Below, piece after piece: positions 51,811-60,979 of a stretch of DNA of 64,000 bases (position 1 is the stretch's first letter; each line of letters starts with the position of its first letter). The stretch lies in assembly GCF_019857205.1 (NCBI RefSeq), contig NZ_JAHWXO010000001.1:496001-560000 (forward strand), given 5' to 3'. Under the pieces are notes generated by a model. It had not been told where the DNA came from. It was given only the letters and a program-made list of their open reading frames with translations, and made no database searches. Source of the DNA: Qipengyuania pacifica (lineage in GTDB: Bacteria; Pseudomonadota; Alphaproteobacteria; Sphingomonadales; Sphingomonadaceae). A program made the translations under genes and the position numbers.

Positions 51811-52848
51811 TTAGGTTCTCCCGCTGCTGCCGCGCACAACCAGCTTTCCGGGAAGTTTGCGCGGGGGGAGGTCGCGTCCCTCGATCTGCGCCAGGAGCGT
51901 TTCGACAAGCGCCTGCCCCGCGCCGCGAATGTCCTGCATCACCGTGGTCAACGGCGGGGTCGTGAGGCTGGCCGCGGGGATATCGTCGAAACCGACGACC
52001 GCGACGTCCTGCGGAACGCGGCGGCCGGCCTCGGCCAGAGCCCGCATTGCGCCAATGGCGATCAGGTCGCTGGCCGCGAAAATCGCGTCGAATTGTGCGC
52101 CGCTGTCGAGCAGACCTTTCGCGGCAGTCCAGCCCTCTTCTTCGGTTGTCAGCGCATCGAACTGGAGCGCCGCGTCTTTTGCGATTCCCCCGTCCTGCAT
52201 TGCTTCCAGCAACCCACGGTACCGGCCGGCAAATTCCGGATAGTGGTCGTCGGCATGGCCGAGAAAAGCAATGCGCCGTCGACCGCTCTCGATCAGGTGC
52301 CGACCGGCAAGCTTTCCGGCGGTGACGTTATCCGTCCCGACCGTGACGCCGCTCGTGTCGCTCGAAACCGAACCCCAGCGCGCGAAATGCGTGCCCTGAC
52401 GAACGAGCTGCTCCATTCGTTCGCGGTATTTGGTGTAATCGCCATAGCCCAGCAGGATCAGCCCGTCGGCACGATGGCTGTCCTGGTACTGGACGTGCCA
52501 GTCACCCTCCATGCGCTGAAACGATATCAACAGGTCCAGACCGCGGTCGGCGCAGGCCCGGGTGATCGAGCCGAGCATCGCGAGGAAGAACGGGTTGATC
52601 ATGCTCTCGTCGGGAGTCGGGTCTTCGAAGAACAGCAGCGCGATCGTATTCGATCTTTGGCTGCGCAATGACGAGGCGTTCTTGTCGACCGTATAATTGA
52701 GATCGCGAGCGATGGCTTCGATCCTTGCCCGGGTGCTGGCGCTGACCGATTTGTCGCCGCGGAGAGCGCGGCTCACCGTGGGCTGCGATACCCCTGCGGC
52801 ATAGGCGATATCGAAACTGGTCGGCCGACCCGTCGGCTTTCGACCCAT
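51811..52848 (-). CDS. LacI-family regulator of maltodextrin use (MalI/SusR-like)
   Basis: A 345-residue regulator. The N-terminal LacI helix-turn-helix ([34 protein letters not shown]) is followed by a periplasmic-binding-protein-like ligand domain ([23 protein letters not shown]). The ATG at 52848 has a GGAGGAGGAG ribosome site; a much longer open frame upstream is not coding. It sits between the transporter and receptor operons, so maltose or maltodextrin is the likely inducer (inference). Confidence 0.9.
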   Translation of the reverse strand: MGRKPTGRPTSFDIAYAAGVSQPTVSRALRGDKSVSASTRARIEAIARDLNYTVDKNASSLRSQRSNTIALLFFEDPTPDESMINPFFLAMLGSITRACADRGLDLLISFQRMEGDWHVQYQDSHRADGLILLGYGDYTKYRERMEQLVRQGTHFARWGSVSSDTSGVTVGTDNVTAGKLAGRHLIESGRRRIAFLGHADDHYPEFAGRYRGLLEAMQDGGIAKDAALQFDALTTEEEGWTAAKGLLDSGAQFDAIFAASDLIAIGAMRALAEAGRRVPQDVAVVGFDDIPAASLTTPPLTTVMQDIRGAGQALVETLLAQIEGRDLPPRKLPGKLVVRGSSGRT

Positions 52849-52900
52849 CGCTCTCCTCCTCCGGGGCAGTGCTCGCATACTCTCTCGCCCGCGACCATAG

Positions 52901-52910
52901 GTATACGTGG
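52901..52910. promoter_or_regulatory. Candidate LacI-type operator half-site
   Basis: GTATACGTGG: the left half ATAC matches the other sites, the right half is degenerate. It lies 53 bases upstream of the lacI-type start, suited to autoregulation. Confidence 0.4.
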
Positions 52911-53006
52911 CGGGACAGGCAACTTGAAGCGCCCGGATCCCGCGGGGATCGGCTATTTCGGCGAGGCTATGGCAAAATTGCACCAAGCCGTGTTGCGGCG
53001 CAATCA

Positions 53007-53016
53007 CATACGTATG
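53007..53016. promoter_or_regulatory. Candidate LacI-type operator of the receptor operon
   Basis: CATACGTATG, a perfect 10-base palindrome about 137 bases upstream of the receptor start. It has the central CG step usual for LacI-family operators. Confidence 0.65.
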
Positions 53017-53152
53017 CTGTCTATCGCGACTTGCCGATCCCGACATATGCCGACGCCGTACAGGTGGTTTGCACCACGCAGGACCTGTCGAGAATTGGAC
53101 TGCGGCCCAGGCAACCGAGAACGGTTCCGGGTCTTTTGGGGAGAGCTTTGAA

Positions 53153-55909
53153 ATGGCAAATCGCAACAGATTTACCGCCACCGTCAGCATGTCGGCCTTT
53201 GCCGTTTCGCTGGCCGCGATGGCGACACCGGCAGTCGCGCAGGACGTCGATCCGAACATCGATGTCGAGGCGGAAGCGGACACCGATGCGCAATCCGACG
53301 ATGTTATCATCGTTTCCGGCTTTCGCGAGTCGCTGGCAACTTCGGTCAGCACCAAGCGCAACAGCGACCTGATCCTGGAATCGGTAACGGCAGAAGACAT
53401 TGGCAAGCTGCCCGACGATTCCATCGGGGAATCGATCGCCCGCCTGCCTGGCGTCACTTCGCAGCGCCTCAACGGCCGCGCAAACGTCATCGCCATTCGC
53501 GGGCTCGGCCCCGACTTCTCGCAGACGCTGCTGAACGGACGCGAACAGACCTCGACCGGCGACAACCGGGCGGTCGAATTTGACCAGTACCCTTCCGAAG
53601 TCGTCAACCAAGTCAATGTTTACAAGACACCATCGGCCAGCCTTGTCGGCCAGGGCCTCGTCGGGACGATCGATGTGCGCACCATCCGTCCGCTCGAGGC
53701 AGACGAACGTATCCTGGCTGTCGGTGCGAAGGGGTCCTATGCCGATCTGGGCGCGCTCAATGCCGGGTCGAAGGAATTCGGCTACCGTGTAAATGCGACC
53801 TTTGTCGACCAGTTCGCCGATGATACGCTGGGCGTGGCGCTGGCAGCCGCCTATACCGACGAGCCCTATCAACTGCAGGAATTCAACGCTTGGGGCTATG
53901 CCGGTGACGGAACGACAGGCAATCCCTTCGTGATCGGCGGTAACAAGAGCTTCGTCACCTCCACTCAACTCAAGCGCTTCGGCGTCAACGGCACGGTGCA
54001 GTTCGAAGCCAGCCCGACTTTCATGGTTACGGTCGACGGCTTCTATTCCAACTTCGACGACGATCAGTCCAAGCGCGGAATCGAACTGCCTCTGGGCTTC
54101 AACGGTGCGCCCACGAATGCCACCGTGGTCGATGGCCCATTCGGCGGTTTTGCCGAGGCGGGCACGTTCGAAAACGTCGAGGGCGTGGTTCGCAATGACG
54201 TATTCCAGCGCAAGGCCGATCTCTATTCGGGCGGCATCAATCTCGACTACCAAGGCAATGACGGCTGGAATGCCTTCTTCGATTTCGGCTATTCGCGCAC
54301 CGACCGTGAAGAACTCAGCATCGAAAGCTACTCGGGTACCGGTTACGGCGCCGGAGTGGGTGCGACCGATACGATCGATTTCATCTCTGGGACAGAAGGT
54401 ACCAGCTTTTCACCTACGCTCGATTACAGAGATCCGAACCTGATCGTGCTGACCGATCCGCTCGGCTGGGGCGGCGACCGGATCCAGGCGGGATATTACA
54501 ATGACCGTATCGTCGAAGATGAGCTGTTCCAGTATCGTCTAGGCGTGGGCAAGGAGTTGGGTGGCTTCTTCTCCAAGATCAATTTCGGCCTCGCCTATAC
54601 TGATCGATCCAAGAACCTCACTCCGGACGAATTTTTCGTGTCCCCCGCAAACGGCGCGACCGAAGTGGCCATCCCGAATAGCGCGCTGCTGCGCGAGACC
54701 GATCTCGGCTATCTCGGTCTAGGCCCGATCGTCAGCTACGATGTGCGCGACCTGATCGCGGACGGCACGCTGGTGCTCGATCCCAACCCTTCGAACGACG
54801 TTCCGGCGAAGGCCTACGGCATCACCGAAAAGCTGATGACCGCCTATCTGCAGCTCGATATCGAGCAGGAAATGGGCGTGGGCGTGCTGACCGGGAATGT
54901 TGGCGTGCAGGCAATCAATACCGAACAGAATTCGACCGGTGTCGCATTCGCCGATATCGATGGCGACGGTGCAGCAGACCGCGTCGACCTTTCGCTCGGC
55001 GATAATTACTGGGACGTCCTGCCCAGTGCCAACCTGTCTCTGCGCACGGACAGTGGATGGGTGTTCCGTGTGGCCGCCAGCCGCCAGATCCAGCGCCCGC
55101 AACTCGACGACCTGCGTGTCGCCATCAGCTACGGCATCAATAACAATGCGGGTGAAAGTCCGACGGGCGAAGCGCCCTTCATCAGTGGCGGCGGCGGTAA
55201 TCCGCTGCTGCGCCCCTATCGTGCCAATGCTGTCGATTTGAATATAGAAAAGTATTTCGCCGGCGGCGCCGGGGTGATCGCGGCGCAGGTCTTCTACAAG
55301 GATCTGGTCAGCTATATTGACGGGTCTCGCGTGATCTTCGACTACGCGCCGTTCCCGCAGCCGGCCGGGCAGACCCCGGCCACCACGATCGGTTTCCTCG
55401 ATTCCGAAGTGAACACGGGCGGCGGCAATTTCTACGGCGTCGAACTGGCCGCGACGGTGCCGTTCGATGTCTTCACCGGTACGCTCAACGGCTTCGGCGT
55501 TACCGGCGGGGCGGGCTACACGAAGACCAAGGTCGAGAATGCGAACGGCGATACCGACCAGATCCCCGGATATTCCGAATGGGTCGCCAACGGCACGCTC
55601 TATTACGATCTTAACGGCTTCAGCGCGCGCGGCAGCGTGCGGTATCGGTCCGAGTTCTTGGCCGACTTCACCGGTTTCGGGGGATCGCCGACGCGCCGCC
55701 TGGCGCGAGCCGAAACCATCTTCGATGCGCAGATCGGCTACGAATTCCAGTCGGGCAGCGCGCTCGAAGGCCTTTCGCTCTACATCCAAGGCCAGAATTT
55801 GACCAATGCACCTTTCGTTTCGCAGTTCGACGTGCCCGAACCACGCGCGGTAATCGACTATCAGGAATACGGCCGCCGTTTCCTGGCCGGGTTCACGTAC
55901 AAGTTCTAG
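53153..55909 (+). CDS. TonB-dependent receptor for maltodextrins (TonB-Xanth-Caul type)
   Basis: A 918-residue outer-membrane receptor from ATG 53153, with a signal peptide ending PAVA-QD, a TonB-box-like DDVIIVSGFRES, and the plug typical of the Xanthomonas/Caulobacter class (GLGPDFSQTLLNGREQTSTGDNRAVEFDQYPSEVVNQVNVYKTP). The barrel ends with a C-terminal Phe (GFTYKF). Neighbouring amylases and the LacI regulator point to maltodextrins, as for MalA of Caulobacter. No SusD-like lipoprotein accompanies it. Confidence 0.92.
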   Translation: MANRNRFTATVSMSAFAVSLAAMATPAVAQDVDPNIDVEAEADTDAQSDDVIIVSGFRESLATSVSTKRNSDLILESVTAEDIGKLPDDSIGESIARLPGVTSQRLNGRANVIAIRGLGPDFSQTLLNGREQTSTGDNRAVEFDQYPSEVVNQVNVYKTPSASLVGQGLVGTIDVRTIRPLEADERILAVGAKGSYADLGALNAGSKEFGYRVNATFVDQFADDTLGVALAAAYTDEPYQLQEFNAWGYAGDGTTGNPFVIGGNKSFVTSTQLKRFGVNGTVQFEASPTFMVTVDGFYSNFDDDQSKRGIELPLGFNGAPTNATVVDGPFGGFAEAGTFENVEGVVRNDVFQRKADLYSGGINLDYQGNDGWNAFFDFGYSRTDREELSIESYSGTGYGAGVGATDTIDFISGTEGTSFSPTLDYRDPNLIVLTDPLGWGGDRIQAGYYNDRIVEDELFQYRLGVGKELGGFFSKINFGLAYTDRSKNLTPDEFFVSPANGATEVAIPNSALLRETDLGYLGLGPIVSYDVRDLIADGTLVLDPNPSNDVPAKAYGITEKLMTAYLQLDIEQEMGVGVLTGNVGVQAINTEQNSTGVAFADIDGDGAADRVDLSLGDNYWDVLPSANLSLRTDSGWVFRVAASRQIQRPQLDDLRVAISYGINNNAGESPTGEAPFISGGGGNPLLRPYRANAVDLNIEKYFAGGAGVIAAQVFYKDLVSYIDGSRVIFDYAPFPQPAGQTPATTIGFLDSEVNTGGGNFYGVELAATVPFDVFTGTLNGFGVTGGAGYTKTKVENANGDTDQIPGYSEWVANGTLYYDLNGFSARGSVRYRSEFLADFTGFGGSPTRRLARAETIFDAQIGYEFQSGSALEGLSLYIQGQNLTNAPFVSQFDVPEPRAVIDYQEYGRRFLAGFTYKF

Positions 55910-55923
55910 TGTTTCTCCCGGAA

Positions 55924-55957
55924 AGGGCGGCGCGGTTCCTCGCGGCCATGCCGCCCT
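55924..55957 (+). terminator. Hairpin between the receptor and halogenase genes
   Basis: AGGGCGGC / GCCGCCCT with an 18-base, GC-rich loop, just after the receptor stop. It lacks a real U-tract, so it more likely protects or attenuates the message than ends it. Confidence 0.5.
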
Positions 55958-56025
55958 ATCCTTTCCAAGGTTTCGCAGGCAAACGCGCCGCCACACCTTG
56001 CCGTCTCGGGAAACAGGGTTGAGCC

Positions 56026-57531
56026 GTGAATGACAATCGCACCTTTCGCATCTTGATCGCCGGCGGCGGGACCGCCGGCTGGATGGCGGCGGCATTGCTG
56101 GCCCGGTTCCTGCCTCCGGACTACCGGGTCGCGCTGGTCGAAAGCGAGGCAATCGGCACGATCGGCGTGGGCGAAGCGACGATTCCGCAGATCCGCCATT
56201 TCAACCAGGCGCTGGGCATCGACGAGGCCGAGTTCCTGCGCGAGACAAAGGGCAGCATCAAGCTCGGCATCGCGTTCGATGGCTGGCGCGGCGAAGGCCA
56301 TAGCTACATGCACGCGTTCGGCCCGGTCGGTCAGTCGTCGGGCCTCATCCCTTTTCGCCATTACTGGCTGCGCGCCAAGGCGCTGGGCCATGCGAAGGAC
56401 CTGGCGCTTTATTCGCCCAACGAGGTGGCCGCGCGCAATCTGCGCATGCCAAGGCCGGGCGGGGGGGACTTGCCATACGCCTATCACTTCGACGCCTCGC
56501 TCTATGCCGCTTTCCTGCGCCATTATGCCGAAACGCGGGGTGCCGTGCGCACCGAAGGCACCATCGAGCGGGTGGAGCGCGACGGCGAAACCGGAGATAT
56601 TGCGGCACTCGTGCTTAATGGCGGGCGCCGGATGGAAGCCGATTTCTTCATCGACTGCACCGGCTTTCGCGCGCTGCTGATCGAGGGGGCCATGGAGGCC
56701 GGGTTCGATGACTGGTCGAACCTGCTGCCCTGCGACCGCGCTCTGGCGGTACCTTGCACCAGCGGCGGTGATTTCACCCCCTATACCCGCGCGATGGCGC
56801 GCAAGGCCGGCTGGCAGTGGCGCATTCCGCTGCAGCACCGGATCGGAAACGGCTACGTCTTCAGTTCGCAATTCTGCAGCGAGGCCGATGCGGCCGATAC
56901 GCTCCTCGCCAATCTGGACGGGAGCCCCGACGGCGACCCGCGTCTGCTGAGCTTCACCACCGGTAAGCGGAGGCGGCAATGGGTAGGCAATTGCCTGGGA
57001 CTGGGTCTGGCGGCGGGATTCATGGAGCCGCTCGAATCTACCAGTATCCACCTGGTGCAAAGCGCGCTTGCCCGGTTCCTGCAACTTCTGCCCACCGGCA
57101 GGTCCACGCCGTCGACGATCGACCATTTCAATGCACAGGCCGATTTCGAGTGGAGCCGCGTGCGCGATTTTCTCGTTCTCCATTACTGGGCCAACGGGCG
57201 CGAAGGCGATCCCTTCTGGGATGCCATGCGAGCGCTTGACCTGCCTGCCACCTTGCAATGCAAGGTCGACCAGTGGCGCGATACGGGCCACATCCATCGC
57301 GAGCATGAGGAGCTGTTTACCGAGGTCGCCTGGTTCCAGGTTTTCGCCGGACAGGGCGTCTTGGCCAATCACTACAATCCGCTGGCCGATGCCATGGCCG
57401 AACAGGACCTCCTCGATTTTCTGGCATGGCAGGAGCGCCAGCTCGAGCAGGCCGCTGCCGCCATGCCGCACCACGCAGATACGCTGGGCAGGTTGATGGC
57501 CCGTCCTGCCAAAAGGAACACTGCCGCATGA
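56026..57531 (+). CDS. Flavin-dependent tryptophan-halogenase-like protein (first copy)
   Basis: A 501-residue PrnA-type flavoprotein starting at GTG. The FAD-binding GGGTAGW is at residues 13-19, the catalytic Lys79 lies in GSIKLGI, the halogenase signature WQWRIP is at 263-268, and the EPLEST region has Glu337 in the place of the PrnA active-site Glu. All key residues are therefore present. The true substrate is unlikely to be free tryptophan: such genes recur in TonB-receptor carbohydrate loci, and characterised relatives prefer indole and bromide. No flavin reductase is adjacent. It overlaps the next gene by 4 bases. Confidence 0.88.
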   Translation: MNDNRTFRILIAGGGTAGWMAAALLARFLPPDYRVALVESEAIGTIGVGEATIPQIRHFNQALGIDEAEFLRETKGSIKLGIAFDGWRGEGHSYMHAFGPVGQSSGLIPFRHYWLRAKALGHAKDLALYSPNEVAARNLRMPRPGGGDLPYAYHFDASLYAAFLRHYAETRGAVRTEGTIERVERDGETGDIAALVLNGGRRMEADFFIDCTGFRALLIEGAMEAGFDDWSNLLPCDRALAVPCTSGGDFTPYTRAMARKAGWQWRIPLQHRIGNGYVFSSQFCSEADAADTLLANLDGSPDGDPRLLSFTTGKRRRQWVGNCLGLGLAAGFMEPLESTSIHLVQSALARFLQLLPTGRSTPSTIDHFNAQADFEWSRVRDFLVLHYWANGREGDPFWDAMRALDLPATLQCKVDQWRDTGHIHREHEELFTEVAWFQVFAGQGVLANHYNPLADAMAEQDLLDFLAWQERQLEQAAAAMPHHADTLGRLMARPAKRNTAA

Positions 57532-59357
57532 CCCGTTTCGTCCTTCCGCTGCTGACGCTTGGTCTTGCGTCCGTCTCGCCTGCGCAGGCTCAGGACAGCG
57601 CAGGCGAAACGAACTTTCGGGACCGCCTGCCATCCGAGGAGATCGTCTACTTCGTGCTTCCCGACCGGTTCGAGAATGGCGATCCCTCCAACGATCGGGG
57701 GGATTTCGTGGGGGACCGTCTGGAGACGGGTTACGACCCCGAGCATAGGGGGTTCTTCCATGGGGGTGACCTGAAAGGCCTGACGCAGCGGCTCGATTAT
57801 CTCGATCGGCTGGGCGTAACCGCCATCTGGTTTGCGCCGATCTTCCAGAATAAGCCGGTACAGGGCCCCGAAGGCGGCGAGAGTGCCGGGTATCACGGCT
57901 ATTGGGTAACGGACTTCACACGGCCCGACGGCCATTTCGGCTCGCGTGTCGAGTTCAAGTCCTTCGTCGACGCCGCGCATGCGCGCGGGATGAAAGTCTA
58001 CATGGACATCATCACCAACCACACCGCCGACGTGATCCGCTATGCCGAGGGTGATGCGACGGACTATGTTTATCGCAGCAAGGGTGACTTTCCCTATTCG
58101 CGCCGGGGCGGCGTGGATGGCGCGCCGGTCAATACGGGTTTCATGGGCGACGAAGACCGTAGCGCAGTCAATTTCGCCAGGCTGACGGACCCGTCCTATG
58201 CCTACACGCCGGTGGTCCCGGCGGATGAGGCTGAGAGCAAGGTTCCCGCCTGGCTGAATGATCCGATCTACTACCACAACCGCGGCGACACTACCTTCAC
58301 CGGCGAGAGCAGCCGGTTCGGCGATTTCGCAGGTCTCGATGATCTGTTCACCGAGCACCCGCGCGTCGTTGAAGGGATGATCGAAATCTACGGAAACTGG
58401 ATCCGCGATTTCGGGATCGACGGGTTCCGCGTCGACACCGCGCGGCATGTGAACCCGGAATTCTGGCAGGCCTTCGTTCCGGCCATGCTGAAAACCGCCG
58501 ACGAAGCAGGAATTCCCAACTTCCACATCTTCGGCGAGGTCTACCGCGACACACCCGACAATGGGTATATAGCGCAATATACGCGGCGCGACGGCTTCCC
58601 GGCCGTGCTCGATTTTGCCTTCGCACAGGCGCTGCGCGAAACCGTGGGCCAGGGCAAAGGCACGCATGTTCTGACAGAAATGTTCGATGGCGACGTGCTG
58701 TATGAAGGCGGCGAAGAGGCCGCGCTCGCATTACCGACCTTCCTCGGCAATCATGACATGGGCCGTTTCTCGACCCTCGTGAAGGCGGATCGGCCCGAGA
58801 TCGGGCAGGAGGAACTGCTCGCGCGGGTAAAGCTTGCGCATGCGATGCTGCTGACCCTGCGGGGCAGCCCGGTAATCTATTACGGCGACGAACAGGGTTT
58901 CGTCGGCGATGGTAACGACCAGGCCGCGCGCGAGGACATGTTCCCCTCCCGCACGGCCAGCTACAACGACAACGACCTGATCGGCACCGATGCGACCACG
59001 GCGCAAAGCAATTTCGACGAAAGCCACCCCCTGTTCGAACTGATTGCTCAGTTTTCCGCCATCCGCCGCACGAACCCGGCGCTTTCGCGCGGGAGGCAGG
59101 TTGTGCGGCACTACGATCAGGAACCGGGCATCTTCGCCGTCAGTCGCTTTGACCCGGACACGGGCGAGGAATATCTGGCAGCCTTCAACACGTCCGATGC
59201 AGAACGCAGCGCCAACATCGTCGTAGGCTACGATGCCCGCAGCTTCGACGAACTGGCCGGCACATGCCCGGCGAAAGTTTCCGCCCCGGGGAGCGCCGCG
59301 CTGACGCTGCCCGCCTTCGGCTGGGCCGTATGCCGCGTGTCGGAGGTGGCAGAATGA
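57528..59357 (+). CDS. Alpha-amylase family (GH13) enzyme, exported
   Basis: A 609-residue enzyme with a signal peptide ending AQA-QD. GH13 motifs: MDIITNHTAD, the nucleophile in GIDGFRVDTARH (about residue 302), the acid in HIFGEVYRD (about 336) and FLGNHDMGRF (about 406). An extra N-terminal segment precedes the barrel. It resembles alpha-amylases or cyclomaltodextrinases of the GH13 clan; exact specificity cannot be read. Start ATG 57528 overlaps the halogenase stop. Confidence 0.88.
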   Translation: MTRFVLPLLTLGLASVSPAQAQDSAGETNFRDRLPSEEIVYFVLPDRFENGDPSNDRGDFVGDRLETGYDPEHRGFFHGGDLKGLTQRLDYLDRLGVTAIWFAPIFQNKPVQGPEGGESAGYHGYWVTDFTRPDGHFGSRVEFKSFVDAAHARGMKVYMDIITNHTADVIRYAEGDATDYVYRSKGDFPYSRRGGVDGAPVNTGFMGDEDRSAVNFARLTDPSYAYTPVVPADEAESKVPAWLNDPIYYHNRGDTTFTGESSRFGDFAGLDDLFTEHPRVVEGMIEIYGNWIRDFGIDGFRVDTARHVNPEFWQAFVPAMLKTADEAGIPNFHIFGEVYRDTPDNGYIAQYTRRDGFPAVLDFAFAQALRETVGQGKGTHVLTEMFDGDVLYEGGEEAALALPTFLGNHDMGRFSTLVKADRPEIGQEELLARVKLAHAMLLTLRGSPVIYYGDEQGFVGDGNDQAAREDMFPSRTASYNDNDLIGTDATTAQSNFDESHPLFELIAQFSAIRRTNPALSRGRQVVRHYDQEPGIFAVSRFDPDTGEEYLAAFNTSDAERSANIVVGYDARSFDELAGTCPAKVSAPGSAALTLPAFGWAVCRVSEVAE

Positions 59358-60979
59358 ACCGCGCCGACGCATTCGAGGCCGTTGCCGCCCCGGCAACCGA
59401 TCGGCCCTGGTGGAAGGGTGCGGCAATCTACCAGATCTATCCGCGGAGCTTTCAGGATTCCAACGGTGACGGGATCGGCGATCTGCCCGGTATCACGCAG
59501 CGCTTGGGGCATGTCGCCTCGCTCGGCGTCGATGCCATCTGGATTTCGCCCTTCTTCACTTCGCCGATGAAGGACTTCGGCTATGATGTTGCAGACTATT
59601 GCGATGTCGATCCGATCTTCGGCACGCTGGCGGATTTCGACACGCTTATCGCACGCGCGCATGAGCTTGGGCTCAAGGTGCTGATCGATCAGGTCTATTC
59701 GCATACGTCGGACGAGCATCCGTGGTTCGTTGAAAGCCGGTCGAGCCGGACCAACCCGAAAGCGGACTGGTTCGTGTGGGCCGATGCCAAGCCCGATGGA
59801 TCGCCGCCGTCCAACTGGCAGTCAGTCTTCGGTGGCCCCGCGTGGACCTGGGATGCGCGGCGTGGTCAGTACTACCTGCACAATTTCCTGAATTCGCAGC
59901 CGCAGGTGAACATGCACAATCGCGAGGTGCAGGATGCCATGCTGGCAGCGATGCGGTTCTGGCTCGATCGCGGGGTCGACGGCTTCCGCATCGATGCGCT
60001 GAACTTCGCGATGCACGACCCGGAATTGCGCGACAATCCGCCCGCTCCGGCAACAGACAGGCTGCGTTCGCGACCGTTCGATTTCCAGCTCAAGAAGTAC
60101 AATATGTCGCATCCCGACATCCCGGCTTTCATCGCGCGGATCCGCGCGCTGACCGACGCTTACGAAGGGATTTTCACCGTCGCCGAAGTCGGCGGGGACG
60201 AGGCCGAGGCGGAAATGAAGGCGTTCACCCGGGGCGAGCAGCATCTCAACTCGGCCTACGGCTTCAACTTCCTCTATGCCGAAGAACTGACCCCCGGCTC
60301 GATCTGCGCCGCGCTGGCCGAATGGCCGGACGAGGAGGGGGTGGGCTGGCCGAGCTGGGCATTTGAAAACCACGATGCGCCCCGTGCCGTCAGCCGCTGG
60401 TGGAAGCCGGCCCAGCGCGCCGATGCGGCGCGGATGAAGATGATGCTGCTCGCCTGCCTGCGCGGGAACATCATCCTCTATTACGGCGAGGAACTGGGCC
60501 TGACACAGGTCGAAATTCCGTTCGAACAGCTCCACGACCCAGAAGCCATTGCCAACTGGCCGCTTACGCTCAGCCGTGATGGCGCACGCACACCGATGCC
60601 CTGGGATGCATCCTCTGCGCATTCGGGATTTACCGAAGGCGAACCCTGGTTGCCCGTCGGTGACGACAACGCCGCGCGTTCGGTCGAGATGCAGGAGGGC
60701 GACGATGCATCGCTCCTCCACCATACCCGCGCAATGCTGAGCCTGCGGCGCGACACCCCTGCACTGCATCACGGCGCCGTCGTGCGCTGCGAAACTGTCG
60801 GCGGCCTGTTCGTTATCGAACGCCGCGCGCAAAACCAGACGGTTCGCTGCCTGTTCAATCTGGGGTCCGGGACGGCTGCGGCGCCCGGCGACCTTGCGAC
60901 CGGATCTGTGCTGGCCGCCATCAACGGGGCGACTTCGGCCAACCTGCCCCCCCTCAGCGCCATGGTGATCGAATTATGA
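59354..60979 (+). CDS. GH13 alpha-glucosidase (oligo-1,6/1,4-glucosidase type)
   Basis: A 541-residue enzyme without a signal peptide. It begins WWKGAAIYQIYPRSFQDSNGDGIGDLPGI and has the nucleophile in VDGFRIDALNF (about residue 211), the acid in TVAEVGGDEA (about 277) and FENHDAPR (about 338). The layout is that of bacterial alpha-glucosidases of GH13 subfamily 23. It would act in the cytoplasm on maltose and short maltodextrins. The ATG overlaps the preceding stop by 4 bases. Confidence 0.9.
   Translation: MNRADAFEAVAAPATDRPWWKGAAIYQIYPRSFQDSNGDGIGDLPGITQRLGHVASLGVDAIWISPFFTSPMKDFGYDVADYCDVDPIFGTLADFDTLIARAHELGLKVLIDQVYSHTSDEHPWFVESRSSRTNPKADWFVWADAKPDGSPPSNWQSVFGGPAWTWDARRGQYYLHNFLNSQPQVNMHNREVQDAMLAAMRFWLDRGVDGFRIDALNFAMHDPELRDNPPAPATDRLRSRPFDFQLKKYNMSHPDIPAFIARIRALTDAYEGIFTVAEVGGDEAEAEMKAFTRGEQHLNSAYGFNFLYAEELTPGSICAALAEWPDEEGVGWPSWAFENHDAPRAVSRWWKPAQRADAARMKMMLLACLRGNIILYYGEELGLTQVEIPFEQLHDPEAIANWPLTLSRDGARTPMPWDASSAHSGFTEGEPWLPVGDDNAARSVEMQEGDDASLLHHTRAMLSLRRDTPALHHGAVVRCETVGGLFVIERRAQNQTVRCLFNLGSGTAAAPGDLATGSVLAAINGATSANLPPLSAMVIEL

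Larger units (their letters stand above)
52849..53152. promoter_or_regulatory. Regulatory gap between lacI-type and receptor genes
   Basis: 304 bases without a gene. It contains two candidate operators (52901-52910 and 53007-53016) and the promoters for both directions. A GGGGAGAG ribosome site lies just before the receptor start. Confidence 0.65.

Noticed and set aside
53021-54253. 410-residue frame opposite the maltodextrin receptor
   Set aside because: Antisense shadow of a well-supported receptor gene.
54719-56152. 477-residue frame opposite the receptor 3-prime end
   Set aside because: Antisense shadow crossing into a non-coding gap; no signal peptide or motif.
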